From the NCBI GenBank assembly GCA_022824465.1, contig JAJDZV010000004.1, forward strand, positions 124,001 through 188,000: 64,000 nt of DNA, read 5' to 3'. This document shows positions 1 through 6,955 of the stretch, piece by piece. Made by a program: the position numbers and the translations under genes. This DNA comes from Anaerolineae bacterium. Its GTDB lineage: Bacteria > Chloroflexota > Anaerolineae > Aggregatilineales > Phototrophicaceae. A model generated the notes under the pieces. It searched no databases, had not been told where the DNA came from, and was given only the letters and a program-made list of their open reading frames with translations. Numbering within the stretch: the first letter of the stretch is position 1; the number at the start of each line of letters is the position of its first letter.

Positions 1-266
1 ACCTCTGCGTCTCGCTGGGCATCGCGATGACGATTGAAGACAGCTGGGGCGGCGATATTACGACCGCGGCTATCGCGCATCTGGCGCATAGCACACCGAC
101 CGACTTTCTCTTCACCGCCACGGATTTCAATAGCTACGTCACAGTCAGCAGCGCCCGGGGCGCGCCGCAGCGTCATCAGGGGCGAATGGCCGCTTCTGCC
201 GCGCCGGGGCTTGGCGTAACGCCGAAACGAGATGTCATCGGCGACGCGGTTGTCGATGTGCGCTGA
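1..266 (+). CDS. Enolase-superfamily dehydratase/racemase, C-terminal end (5' partial)
   Basis: The reading frame is open from the left edge (first full codon at 3) and ends with TGA at 264-266. Its 87 visible residues carry an I-E-D-S-W-G-G-D segment followed by a helix with A-A-I-A-H-L-A, which matches the end of the barrel of mandelate racemase/muconate-lactonizing enzymes, especially the hydroxyproline-type dehydratases, where a D/S-W-G-G-D-I motif closes the active site. These enzymes abstract a proton next to a carboxylate using a metal held by acidic residues; those ligands lie upstream and cannot be seen. The stop is only 9 bases before the next gene, so it is probably co-transcribed with the kinase and the enolase paralogue. 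Substrate unknown. Family assignment rests on the C-terminal motif alone. Confidence 0.6.
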   Translation, partial: LCVSLGIAMTIEDSWGGDITTAAIAHLAHSTPTDFLFTATDFNSYVTVSSARGAPQRHQGRMAASAAPGLGVTPKRDVIGDAVVDVR

Positions 267-275
267 GTCCGGCTG

Positions 276-1316
276 ATGACAGGGACCGTAAGCGAAGTCA
301 ACATAGAAGACCCCAAATCATTGCTGACTTACCTGCGTGAGCGTCGCTTCATCGCTGGTGATGAGTGTCCGCGCTTCGAGGTCTTGTCTGGCGGAGTATC
401 CAATCGAACCGTGCTGGTGCAACGCGCGCCTGGCGAAGACTGGGTGCTGAAGCAGGCGCTGGCGAAGCTGCGCGTTCAAGTCGACTGGTACAGCAGTCCC
501 GAGCGCATTCATATTGAAGCGAAAGGTCTGCGCTGGCTGGGCAAAGTCTTGGGGAGCGCTGTGCCACGCTTCGTCTTTGAAGACAAGGATCATCACGTTC
601 TCTGCATGACCGCCGCGCCAGGGCCGCATGAGAATTGGAAGGTCGCGCTGCTGCAAGGCAAGACCAGCGTCCGCCACGCGCGATTGTTCGGAAGGCTGCT
701 GGCGCGGATCCACAACGCCATCGCCGAATTCTCCGAACTGCGCGCCGAATTTGCCGAGCGGCGCTACTTTGAGGAGCTGCGACTTGAGCCCTATTACGGC
801 TTCACGGCGAGCCAGGTCCCAGCGGCGGCGGCATTCTTGCGCGCGCTGATCCACGAGACACGCGAACGCAAATACGCGCTGACGCATGGCGATTACAGCC
901 CCAAGAACATCCTGCTGCACAACGACCGCCTGATCCTGCTTGATCACGAGGTTGTCCATTTCGGCGATCCGGCATTCGATATCGGTTTCTCGCTGGCGCA
1001 CTTTCTGGGCAAGGCCTTGTATCTGCCAGCGCATCGGACCAACTTCCTGCGTATGGCGCGCGCCTACTGGCAAACGTACCTTGGAGACTTGTCGCCGCAA
1101 CTGGTCGCAACGGTCCGCGAGCCGGCCGTGAAGCATACGCTGGCCTGTACGCTGGCGCGGGCTGCCGGACGCTCGCCGCTGGAATACCTGGACGCGGCTG
1201 AACGCCAAGAGCTGCAGGCGCTTGCGCTGACGCTGGTTGACAAACCCCCGGCGGAACTCGACGAGCTTATTGACCAGGCCGAACGCTTCCTGGAGGGCGT
1301 CCATGACCAGGATTAG
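276..1316 (+). CDS. APH-family small-molecule kinase
   Basis: 346 residues, the usual length for aminoglycoside phosphotransferase/choline kinase-fold enzymes, which transfer phosphate from ATP to a small hydroxylated substrate. The catalytic Brenner-type motif H-G-D-Y-S-P-K-N is at residues 204-211 and the metal-binding D-H-E at 223-225, followed by F-G-D-P-A-F-D-I-G, as in methylthioribose kinase-like members. No signal peptide, so cytoplasmic. It starts 9 bases after the dehydratase stop and its last 14 bases overlap the start of the enolase paralogue, which suggests translational coupling. In this setting it more likely phosphorylates a hydroxy acid or sugar acid than an antibiotic; this is inference. 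The ATG at 276 gives a full N-terminal lobe. Confidence 0.8.
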   Translation: MTGTVSEVNIEDPKSLLTYLRERRFIAGDECPRFEVLSGGVSNRTVLVQRAPGEDWVLKQALAKLRVQVDWYSSPERIHIEAKGLRWLGKVLGSAVPRFVFEDKDHHVLCMTAAPGPHENWKVALLQGKTSVRHARLFGRLLARIHNAIAEFSELRAEFAERRYFEELRLEPYYGFTASQVPAAAAFLRALIHETRERKYALTHGDYSPKNILLHNDRLILLDHEVVHFGDPAFDIGFSLAHFLGKALYLPAHRTNFLRMARAYWQTYLGDLSPQLVATVREPAVKHTLACTLARAAGRSPLEYLDAAERQELQALALTLVDKPPAELDELIDQAERFLEGVHDQD

Positions 1317-2559
1317 CAAGGTCTCAGCCGTGGAGATTCTGGATAGCCGCGGTCGCCCGACCGTGTATGCCGTCTGCCAGCTAGATTCCGGGCATAGCGG
1401 ATCGGCGTCGGCGCCAGCGGGCGCGTCTACCGGAATCGCGGAAGCCCTGGAGTTGCGCGACAAGGACGGGACGCGATACGCAGGGCTCGGCTGCCTCAAA
1501 GCGGTCGCTAACATCAATTCCGAAATCAATCAGGCGCTCGCTGGCAAGCGTTTTGCGGACCAAACGGCGCTGGATCGATTTCTGCTTACGCTCGACGACG
1601 CTCCAGACAAGTCGCGGCTGGGGGCAAACGCGATTATCGCCGTTTCGTTGGCATTCTGTCGCGCCCAAGCCAATGAGCGCGCTTTACCGCTCTACGAACA
1701 CCTGGCTCAGTTCGCGCAGCAGCGGCCCCGACTGCCGCGCCCGATGATCAATCTCTTCAGCGGCGGCGCCCATGCCGGCGGCCAGACCGCGATACAAGAC
1801 CTGCAAATCGTCGTCCCGTGCGCCCGGAGCATCCGGCAATGCCTGGAGATTGCGTCAGACGTTTTTCGCGCGGCCGCCGGTATCGTGGCGGAACAATATG
1901 GCATGAGGCTGCTAACAGCCGACGAAGGCGGCCTTGCGCCGGACTTCGCTTCATCCGATGCGATGCTGTCGTGCGCTGTCGAAGCAATCGAGCGCGCTGG
2001 CTATAGACCGGGCGAAGATGTCGTGCTGACATTGGATGTCGCGGCGTCGCAGTTTTACTCGGACGGCTTCTACCATATCGACGGCGCGCGCCTTGACCGC
2101 GACGGCATGATTGATCTCATCGACAAATGGCGCGCGGCCTACCCGATTCTAAGCATTGAAGACGGTCTGCAGGAAGGGGACTGGGATGGCTGGCGGCAGC
2201 TCAATCAGCATTTGACGGGCGTCGCCATGAACTTGGGCGACGACTTGCTGTGCACCAGCCCGGCGCGCATCCAACGCGCCATCGCCGAGAATGCCTGCGA
2301 TAGTTTGCTGCTCAAGGTCAATCAGGTCGGCACGTTGACCGAAGCGCTCGAATCGCTCCGCCTGGCGCGAGACGGCGGCTGGAAGGTGGTCGTCAGCGCT
2401 CGCAGCGGGGAAACCGAAGACAACTGGCTGGCTGATCTGGCGACCGGGTGGGCTGGCGACTACATCAAGGTCGGCTCGATCACGCAATCTGACCGCCTGG
2501 CAAAGTACAATCGCTTGCTCATCCTCGAAGCTTTGCACGGTTTGAAGCTAGCGCATTGA
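1303..2559 (+). CDS. Divergent enolase paralogue
   Basis: 418 residues with a complete enolase fold: V-E-I-L-D-S-R-G-R-P-T near the N-terminus, G-A-S-T-G at 40-44, G-G-A-H-A-G-G around His157, the metal-ligand blocks D-E-G-G, L-D-V-A-A-S, S-I-E-D-G-L and G-D-D-L, and the catalytic lysine in K-V-N-Q-V-G-T-L (Lys338). Several positions invariant in glycolytic enolase are changed: G-I-H-E is G-I-A-E (Ala46), the Glu of the Q-E-F block is Asp166, and S-H-R-S-G-E-T-E-D is S-A-R-S-G-E-T-E-D (Ala366). It may therefore act on a substrate other than 2-phosphoglycerate, or be weakly active. Start at 1303 is chosen because the homologous N-terminus begins M-T-R-I-S-K-V; the frame is open further upstream inside the kinase. 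Directly coupled to the kinase. Confidence 0.85.
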   Translation: MTRISKVSAVEILDSRGRPTVYAVCQLDSGHSGSASAPAGASTGIAEALELRDKDGTRYAGLGCLKAVANINSEINQALAGKRFADQTALDRFLLTLDDAPDKSRLGANAIIAVSLAFCRAQANERALPLYEHLAQFAQQRPRLPRPMINLFSGGAHAGGQTAIQDLQIVVPCARSIRQCLEIASDVFRAAAGIVAEQYGMRLLTADEGGLAPDFASSDAMLSCAVEAIERAGYRPGEDVVLTLDVAASQFYSDGFYHIDGARLDRDGMIDLIDKWRAAYPILSIEDGLQEGDWDGWRQLNQHLTGVAMNLGDDLLCTSPARIQRAIAENACDSLLLKVNQVGTLTEALESLRLARDGGWKVVVSARSGETEDNWLADLATGWAGDYIKVGSITQSDRLAKYNRLLILEALHGLKLAH

Positions 2560-2624
2560 CCCAGCGTCCGGCGACATGCCAGCAGCATTGGATTCAATGA
2601 AACGCTAGCTCGGGTTCGCCCGGC

Positions 2625-3395
2625 TTAGAGGCGAATCGTCAGACCGCCATCGGCGACAATTGACGCGCCGGTGACAAATGACGCTTCATCGCTGCACAAG
2701 AATAGCGCCACCTTGGCCATCTCTTCCGGCTGCGCGATACGTCCCAAGGTGTGCAAGCCGCCCCATTCTCGCAAGGCGCTCTCCGGATCAGCCTCGTTAA
2801 AGAGCATGGCGGAAGCGCGCAGCATCGGCGTATCGACGGACCCCGGGCAAAGACTGTTGGCGCGGATATTGTCGCCGGCGTGATCGATCGCCATCGTACG
2901 GGTCATGGCGATGACCGCGCCTTTCGACGCCGCGTATGCCGCCACGTTCGGCTGGCTGAACAAACCCTGCACCGAAGCGACCGTGACGATAGCGCCGCCG
3001 CCGCGCTTGACCATCTCCGGAATGCAATGCTTCGCCGCAAGGTAAACTCCTTTGGCGTTTACCGCAAGCGTGCGATCCCAGGTGTCTTCGCTCGTATCGA
3101 CGACGGTCCCGTAGGTCTGGATGCCGGCGCTGGCGACCAGATAATCAATGCCGCCGAAGTTCGCCACCGCCTCGTTCGCGGACCGCAGCGCCTCAGATTC
3201 AAGGGATGCGTCGGCAACTACCGCGAGGCCGCGGCCGCCCGCCGCCTTGATCTCCTCCAGTCGCTCGGCAAGCGCCGCCTCGTTGACATCGGTCAGCACA
3301 ACAGCCGCGCCCTCCTTGCCAAAAGCCAATGCCGTCGCCCCGCCGATGCCTGTCGCCGCGCCAGTCACTACCGCCACCTTGCCCTGGAATCGCAT
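2625..3395 (-). CDS. SDR-family oxidoreductase
   Basis: 256 residues, typical for a classical short-chain dehydrogenase. The Rossmann motif T-G-A-A-T-G-I-G is at 11-18, N-A-K-G around Asn113, the catalytic Ser141, and Y-A-A-S-K with Tyr154 and Lys158. The C-terminus ends in the usual S-F-V-T-G-A-S-I-V-A-D-G-G block. The acidic T-D-V after the second strand favours NAD over NADP. The start at 3395 is chosen because GGAGG lies six bases upstream; the frame extends 17 codons further without a ribosome site. It converges on the enolase paralogue with 65 bases between stops. Substrate cannot be told from sequence; glucose dehydrogenase-like or 3-oxoacyl reductase-like annotations would be guesses. 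Confidence 0.85.
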   Translation of the reverse strand: MRFQGKVAVVTGAATGIGGATALAFGKEGAAVVLTDVNEAALAERLEEIKAAGGRGLAVVADASLESEALRSANEAVANFGGIDYLVASAGIQTYGTVVDTSEDTWDRTLAVNAKGVYLAAKHCIPEMVKRGGGAIVTVASVQGLFSQPNVAAYAASKGAVIAMTRTMAIDHAGDNIRANSLCPGSVDTPMLRASAMLFNEADPESALREWGGLHTLGRIAQPEEMAKVALFLCSDEASFVTGASIVADGGLTIRL

Positions 3396-3639
3396 GTTCG
3401 CCTCCATTGCTCTCGAATTTACGGACGCCTGCGCATCGGAGCGCAACCGTCAATTGCGATGATTCTGACACAACAGCGCGTCATTGTCTAATACGTCTCG
3501 CTGCCTGAAGTCATAGCGCCCGGCAAGGTCCGCATCGCGCGACAGGCTTCAGGCGCGCAGCGACGGATAATGCCGCTTTCGACATTTGGCGGAATCCACT
3601 ACATTAGCGGCGAAGACCGGGACGAAGGGCATTCGCGCA

Positions 3640-4047
3640 ATGGTAAAGACGGAGCAAGGCAGCAGAAATGCCTTCAATATCACTGATCCAAAGCGCTATC
3701 GCTGCCAGGTGCATCACTATCATCGTAAGCTCTCGCGTCTTTATCTAAGCGTTTACAAGGGCGCGCGCAACGAGCCAGCCTTCTATTTGCTTTTCTCGGA
3801 TGTCGCTTATATTGATGCGCCGATGAGTTGGTCGAGCGCCGAATTCGACATCGCTGAACACGGAGCCTGCATCGATCTTCTTTTGAACCTCGGGCTGGTG
3901 GGTGAAGCCATTCGTCAGTTCCCCGATGCCTATGCCGCCATCACCGATTACGCGCGGCTCTATCAGGCGCGTTCGGCAAACAACATAATCCGCATTGTCG
4001 CCAGCAGCGCCGCAATCCTGCAAGACATTCCCGCCGGGATTAAGTGA
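3640..4047 (+). CDS. Hypothetical protein, 135 aa
   Basis: Not recognised. The protein has an N-terminal basic part followed by a beta-rich stretch (Y-L-L-F-S-D-V-A-Y-I-D-A-P) and helices that include L-L-L-N-L-G-L-V-G-E-A-I and D-Y-A-R-L-Y. No signal peptide or membrane segment, so probably cytoplasmic. ATG at 3640 is preferred over an upstream TTG at 3586, although neither has a good ribosome-binding site. It lies alone between the divergently transcribed SDR and the glycosyltransferase, which has its own promoter. Base composition resembles the neighbours. That it is a real gene rests on the undisturbed frame and on natural-looking codon use. Confidence 0.55.
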   Translation: MVKTEQGSRNAFNITDPKRYRCQVHHYHRKLSRLYLSVYKGARNEPAFYLLFSDVAYIDAPMSWSSAEFDIAEHGACIDLLLNLGLVGEAIRQFPDAYAAITDYARLYQARSANNIIRIVASSAAILQDIPAGIK

Positions 4048-4087
4048 TTCGGCACAGTCCGGCGTATAAGTCGCTGGAACACGGCTA

Positions 4088-4096
4088 TGCTATAAT
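4088..4096 (+). promoter_or_regulatory. Extended -10 promoter for the glycosyltransferase gene
   Basis: TGCTATAAT, a perfect extended -10 element (TGN plus TATAAT). No good -35 at 17 bases. Predicted start of transcription near 4103 leaves a leader of about 45 bases before the ATG at 4148. Confidence 0.6.
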
Positions 4097-4147
4097 CCAG
4101 CCGTAGTGTAATCGCCTTTCGCTGAATGTCCGCCTGACAGGTAAGAT

Positions 4148-4882
4148 ATGAGACACCCGCCATCGCGATCGCCGGATCCAAATGCGCCAAAGCCGACGTT
4201 GAGCGTGGTTGTCCCCTGCTACAACGAAGTCAACACGGTGCGTGACCTTGTCCTGCGCGTGCTGGATGAAGAACTGGTTGACGAAGCAATAGTCGTGGAT
4301 GATGGCTCCACCGACGGCTCGCGCGAAGTCCTGAAAGAACTCGAATCAGAACAGAATGATCGCCTTGTCTGTCTGTTTCACGAACGCAATCAAGGCAAGG
4401 GCGCCGCGCTAGTAACCGGATTCAAGCGGGCGACCGGGGATGTGTTCGTAATTCAAGATGCAGATTTTGAATACGATCCCAGGGAATACGCCCTGCTCTT
4501 GAAGCCGATTCAGGAAGGCGTTGCTCAAGTCGTCTATGGATCGCGCTTTCTAGGCGGACCACGCAAGGCGATGAACTTCTGGAATATGGTGGCGAACAAA
4601 TGCCTGACGCTCTTCACCAATATCCTCTTCAACGCCATCCTCAGCGATATGGAAACCTGTTACAAGTGCTTCCGCCGCGAAGTCATTGACGACATGAAAA
4701 TCAACGCCCGCGGCTTTGAGTTTGAGCCTGAGTTCACCGCCAAGGTCCTGCGGCAGGGCATCCGCATCGTCGAAGTGCCGATTTCTTACTACGGTCGCGA
4801 ATACGAAGAAGGCAAGAAGATCAAATGGACCGACGCGCTCATCGCCGCCTGGACACTCCTGCGCTATCGCTTGTTCCGGTAG
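4148..4882 (+). CDS. Family 2 glycosyltransferase (polyprenyl-phosphate type)
   Basis: 244 residues of a GT-A fold family 2 glycosyltransferase. The nucleotide-sugar site is V-V-D-D-G-S-T-D-G-S at 49-58 and the metal-binding D-A-D is at 104-106, followed by F-E-Y-D-P. There is no C-terminal membrane segment, which resembles soluble dolichyl-phosphate mannosyltransferase (DPM1-like) enzymes that load a sugar onto polyprenyl phosphate at the inner face of the membrane. The first 15 residues are Pro-rich and probably disordered. It is monocistronic: its own extended -10 promoter lies upstream and it converges on the sulfatase 33 bases downstream. The sugar donor is not predictable. Confidence 0.85.
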   Translation: MRHPPSRSPDPNAPKPTLSVVVPCYNEVNTVRDLVLRVLDEELVDEAIVVDDGSTDGSREVLKELESEQNDRLVCLFHERNQGKGAALVTGFKRATGDVFVIQDADFEYDPREYALLLKPIQEGVAQVVYGSRFLGGPRKAMNFWNMVANKCLTLFTNILFNAILSDMETCYKCFRREVIDDMKINARGFEFEPEFTAKVLRQGIRIVEVPISYYGREYEEGKKIKWTDALIAAWTLLRYRLFR

Positions 4883-4915
4883 ACGCCTTCGGTTGTGATC
4901 ACAAGCCTATGCGGC

Positions 4916-6379
4916 CTACATCGGTCCAATGCGCGCCGGTCCGGCATACAGCGTGGTCATGTGCGCGCTGAAACTTCGCGCCAGCAAGTCCGCTCGTAAG
5001 TCGAGTTGAGCCGGGCTGTCCCAGAGATCGTCGAATTCTCCCGGATCCGCCTCCAAATCGTAGAGTTCGCCCAAGCCGTGATTATGGTAGCAAATGAGCT
5101 TGTATTTGCCGTCGTAGTACATGCTGGCGACTGAAGCATCGGGCAAGTCGATCGCGTCAATATATTCGCAGCGCACAAAGTCGCGATGATGTCCCGGCGG
5201 CTTCTGTCCGGTCAATATCGGCGCCAGCGATTTGCCGGTTAGATATTCGGGCAGCGGCAATTGGCACAGCTCCAACAGGCTGGGCGCTATGTCGGTTAAC
5301 TCGACCAAGGCGCGACTGCGGACGCCTTCGCGCATGACGCCGGGAAATGACCAGATGAGCGGCACGCGTACCAGACCCTCATAGAAACGGCAGCCCTTTT
5401 GGATCAAGCCGTGATCGCCCAAAGACTCGCCGTGGTCGCTGGTGAAGATGACAATTGTGTCGTCGCGCTGACCGCTTCGCTCCAAGGCCTCGATGATCCG
5501 CCCTACTTGATCGTCTATCAGCTTGATCATGGCGAAATAGGCTGCGATTAGTGTTTGCGCGTCGCGCGCACCGGGCGTTTGCGGCTCGACCAGCGACGAC
5601 ACCGGCGACTGCGGCAGAATCGGGCTGCTGATATCGAGCGCGTCCGGGCGACGGGCTTCGGATTGGAAATCGATCGCCGCCAGTTTGGCTTGCTGCGCCA
5701 GATCGCTCTCGCGGAACAAGGGGCGTCTAACCTCTGCCGGATCATACTGGTCGCGATAGGCTCGGGGCGGATTGAACGGCGGATGCGGGTCATAAATGTT
5801 GACCGACGCGAAGAAAGGACTTGAACGCTCCGCCTGGATGAACTCGATTGCCTTTTCGGCGCACCAGGTCGTCTGATGCAGTTCCGGCGGCACACCGTCC
5901 GCGTCCTTGATCAGCTCGGATAGGAGCGCTCCCTTCGCCCGCACCCAGTCGGCATAATCATGTCCGGTCGCCCAGTCGTCGCGCGCGGCGTGGCTGTACT
6001 GCCAGGTGGAATAGCCATCGTCGGCGCGCCTTTCAATCCGGCCGTAAGCGCTGGTGAGATGCAATTTGCCTATCAGCCCGCATTCGTAGCCGGCATCGGA
6101 CAAAGTCTTGCTTATCAAGGGCGGGAATTCGGGGAAGACCGGATTGCCGTTGCGAGTGACGCGGATAGAGCTGGGATACATGCCGGTCAGGAAGCTGGCG
6201 CGGCTGGGGGTGCATATCGGACTTTGGCAATAGGCGCGCTCAAAGGCGACGCCTTCATGCGCCAGCGCGTCCAGGTTCGGCGTGGAGACGCCGGGATGGC
6301 CCAGAGCGCCGATCGTGTCGTAGCGTTGCTGGTCAGCGCATATCCACAGGATGTTGGGGCGTGTCATGGAATTGCTCAC
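4916..6379 (-). CDS. Sulfatase (formylglycine-dependent)
   Basis: 487 residues from a GTG start. The sulfatase signature C-T-P-S-R begins at Cys56 (52 if counted from the alternative ATG at 6367); this Cys is converted to formylglycine by a sulfatase-modifying enzyme. The N-terminal P-N-I-L-W-I-C-A-D-Q-Q metal site and the F-T-S-D-H-G-E-S-L-G-D-H-G block that supplies further metal ligands are both present, as in choline sulfatase and arylsulfatase A-type enzymes. No signal peptide is visible, so it probably acts in the cytoplasm on small sulfate esters. GTG at 6379 is preferred because GGAGAG lies a few bases upstream; the ATG at 6367 lacks a ribosome site. Monocistronic. Confidence 0.85.
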   Translation of the reverse strand: MSNSMTRPNILWICADQQRYDTIGALGHPGVSTPNLDALAHEGVAFERAYCQSPICTPSRASFLTGMYPSSIRVTRNGNPVFPEFPPLISKTLSDAGYECGLIGKLHLTSAYGRIERRADDGYSTWQYSHAARDDWATGHDYADWVRAKGALLSELIKDADGVPPELHQTTWCAEKAIEFIQAERSSPFFASVNIYDPHPPFNPPRAYRDQYDPAEVRRPLFRESDLAQQAKLAAIDFQSEARRPDALDISSPILPQSPVSSLVEPQTPGARDAQTLIAAYFAMIKLIDDQVGRIIEALERSGQRDDTIVIFTSDHGESLGDHGLIQKGCRFYEGLVRVPLIWSFPGVMREGVRSRALVELTDIAPSLLELCQLPLPEYLTGKSLAPILTGQKPPGHHRDFVRCEYIDAIDLPDASVASMYYDGKYKLICYHNHGLGELYDLEADPGEFDDLWDSPAQLDLRADLLARSFSAHMTTLYAGPARIGPM

Positions 6380-6442
6380 GTATCTCTCCGTAGTTCCTAT
6401 ACTTGCGAGGCAGCGCCGCTTGCGCAGTGACGTAGACATAGC

Positions 6443-6471
6443 AAAGCGCCCCTCTGAATTGCGAGGGGCGC
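6443..6471 (-). terminator. Intrinsic terminator of rnpB
   Basis: A perfect 9-bp stem (6446-6454 with 6463-6471, GCGCCCCTC/GAGGGGCGC) with an 8-base loop lies immediately after the RNase P RNA on the minus strand and is followed by a short TTT. The U-tract is weak but the stem is very stable. Confidence 0.75.
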
Positions 6472-6475
6472 CCGT

Positions 6476-6828
6476 CGCCGGGTCAACCTCATAAGCCGCA
6501 TTCTGTCGTGGGGAATCATCTATCTGGGACCGGCGTCGCCGCCAGCCTCTAGCGGTGTACCCGGCGCTTGCTGCGGAGGGGGTCCCTCCCCGGCGCCTGC
6601 TTCACCTTGCTCCCGATGGGGTTTGCCTGGCCAGCCACATTGCTGCCGCTGCCGGTGCGCTCTTACCGCACCCTTTCACCCTCGCACCTCGCGATGCAAT
6701 CTGCTCTCTGTTGCACTTGCCGTCAGGTCTCCCCGCCCGGCCGTTAACCGGCATCGTCACCCTGTGGAGTGCGGACTTTCCTCGACTGGCGCAGTGCCTG
6801 CCGCGATTCCCTCGGTTAACCCGGCGCT
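6476..6828 (-). ncRNA. rnpB: RNase P RNA, bacterial type A
   Basis: On the minus strand the sequence carries the conserved core of bacterial RNase P RNA: GAGGAAAGTCC followed by CTCCACAGGG near the 5' side, GGTAAGAGCGCACCG in the middle, and ACAGAAT-GCGGCTTAT near the 3' end. The P1 helix forms between CGCCGGGTTAACC at the 5' end and GGTTGACCCGGCG at the 3' end, which fixes both ends within a few bases. The RNA, with the RnpA protein, removes 5' leaders from tRNA precursors. Length about 353 nt is normal. An extended -10 promoter sits directly before the 5' end and a strong hairpin directly after the 3' end. Confidence 0.96.
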
Positions 6829-6831
6829 TCT

Positions 6832-6840
6832 ATTCTACCA
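6832..6840 (-). promoter_or_regulatory. Extended -10 promoter of rnpB
   Basis: On the minus strand TGGTAGAAT (TGN plus TAGAAT) ends about 4-6 bases before the predicted first base of RNase P RNA, the expected spacing for a mature 5' end made directly by transcription. Confidence 0.6.
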
Positions 6841-6955
6841 TGAAACGCGCTCTTGCAGCGTTCGAGCGTTGGCGCATCATCGCGCGGTAATGCTTGTCAG
6901 CCGACACGACATGGCATAAGCTACTCAAGACCGTGCCCGAGACGCAAGGCGGCGG

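Noticed and set aside
318..1529. 403-codon open frame on the minus strand
   Set aside because: Antisense to the APH kinase and enolase paralogue, whose motifs are clear; a product of high GC and biased codons.
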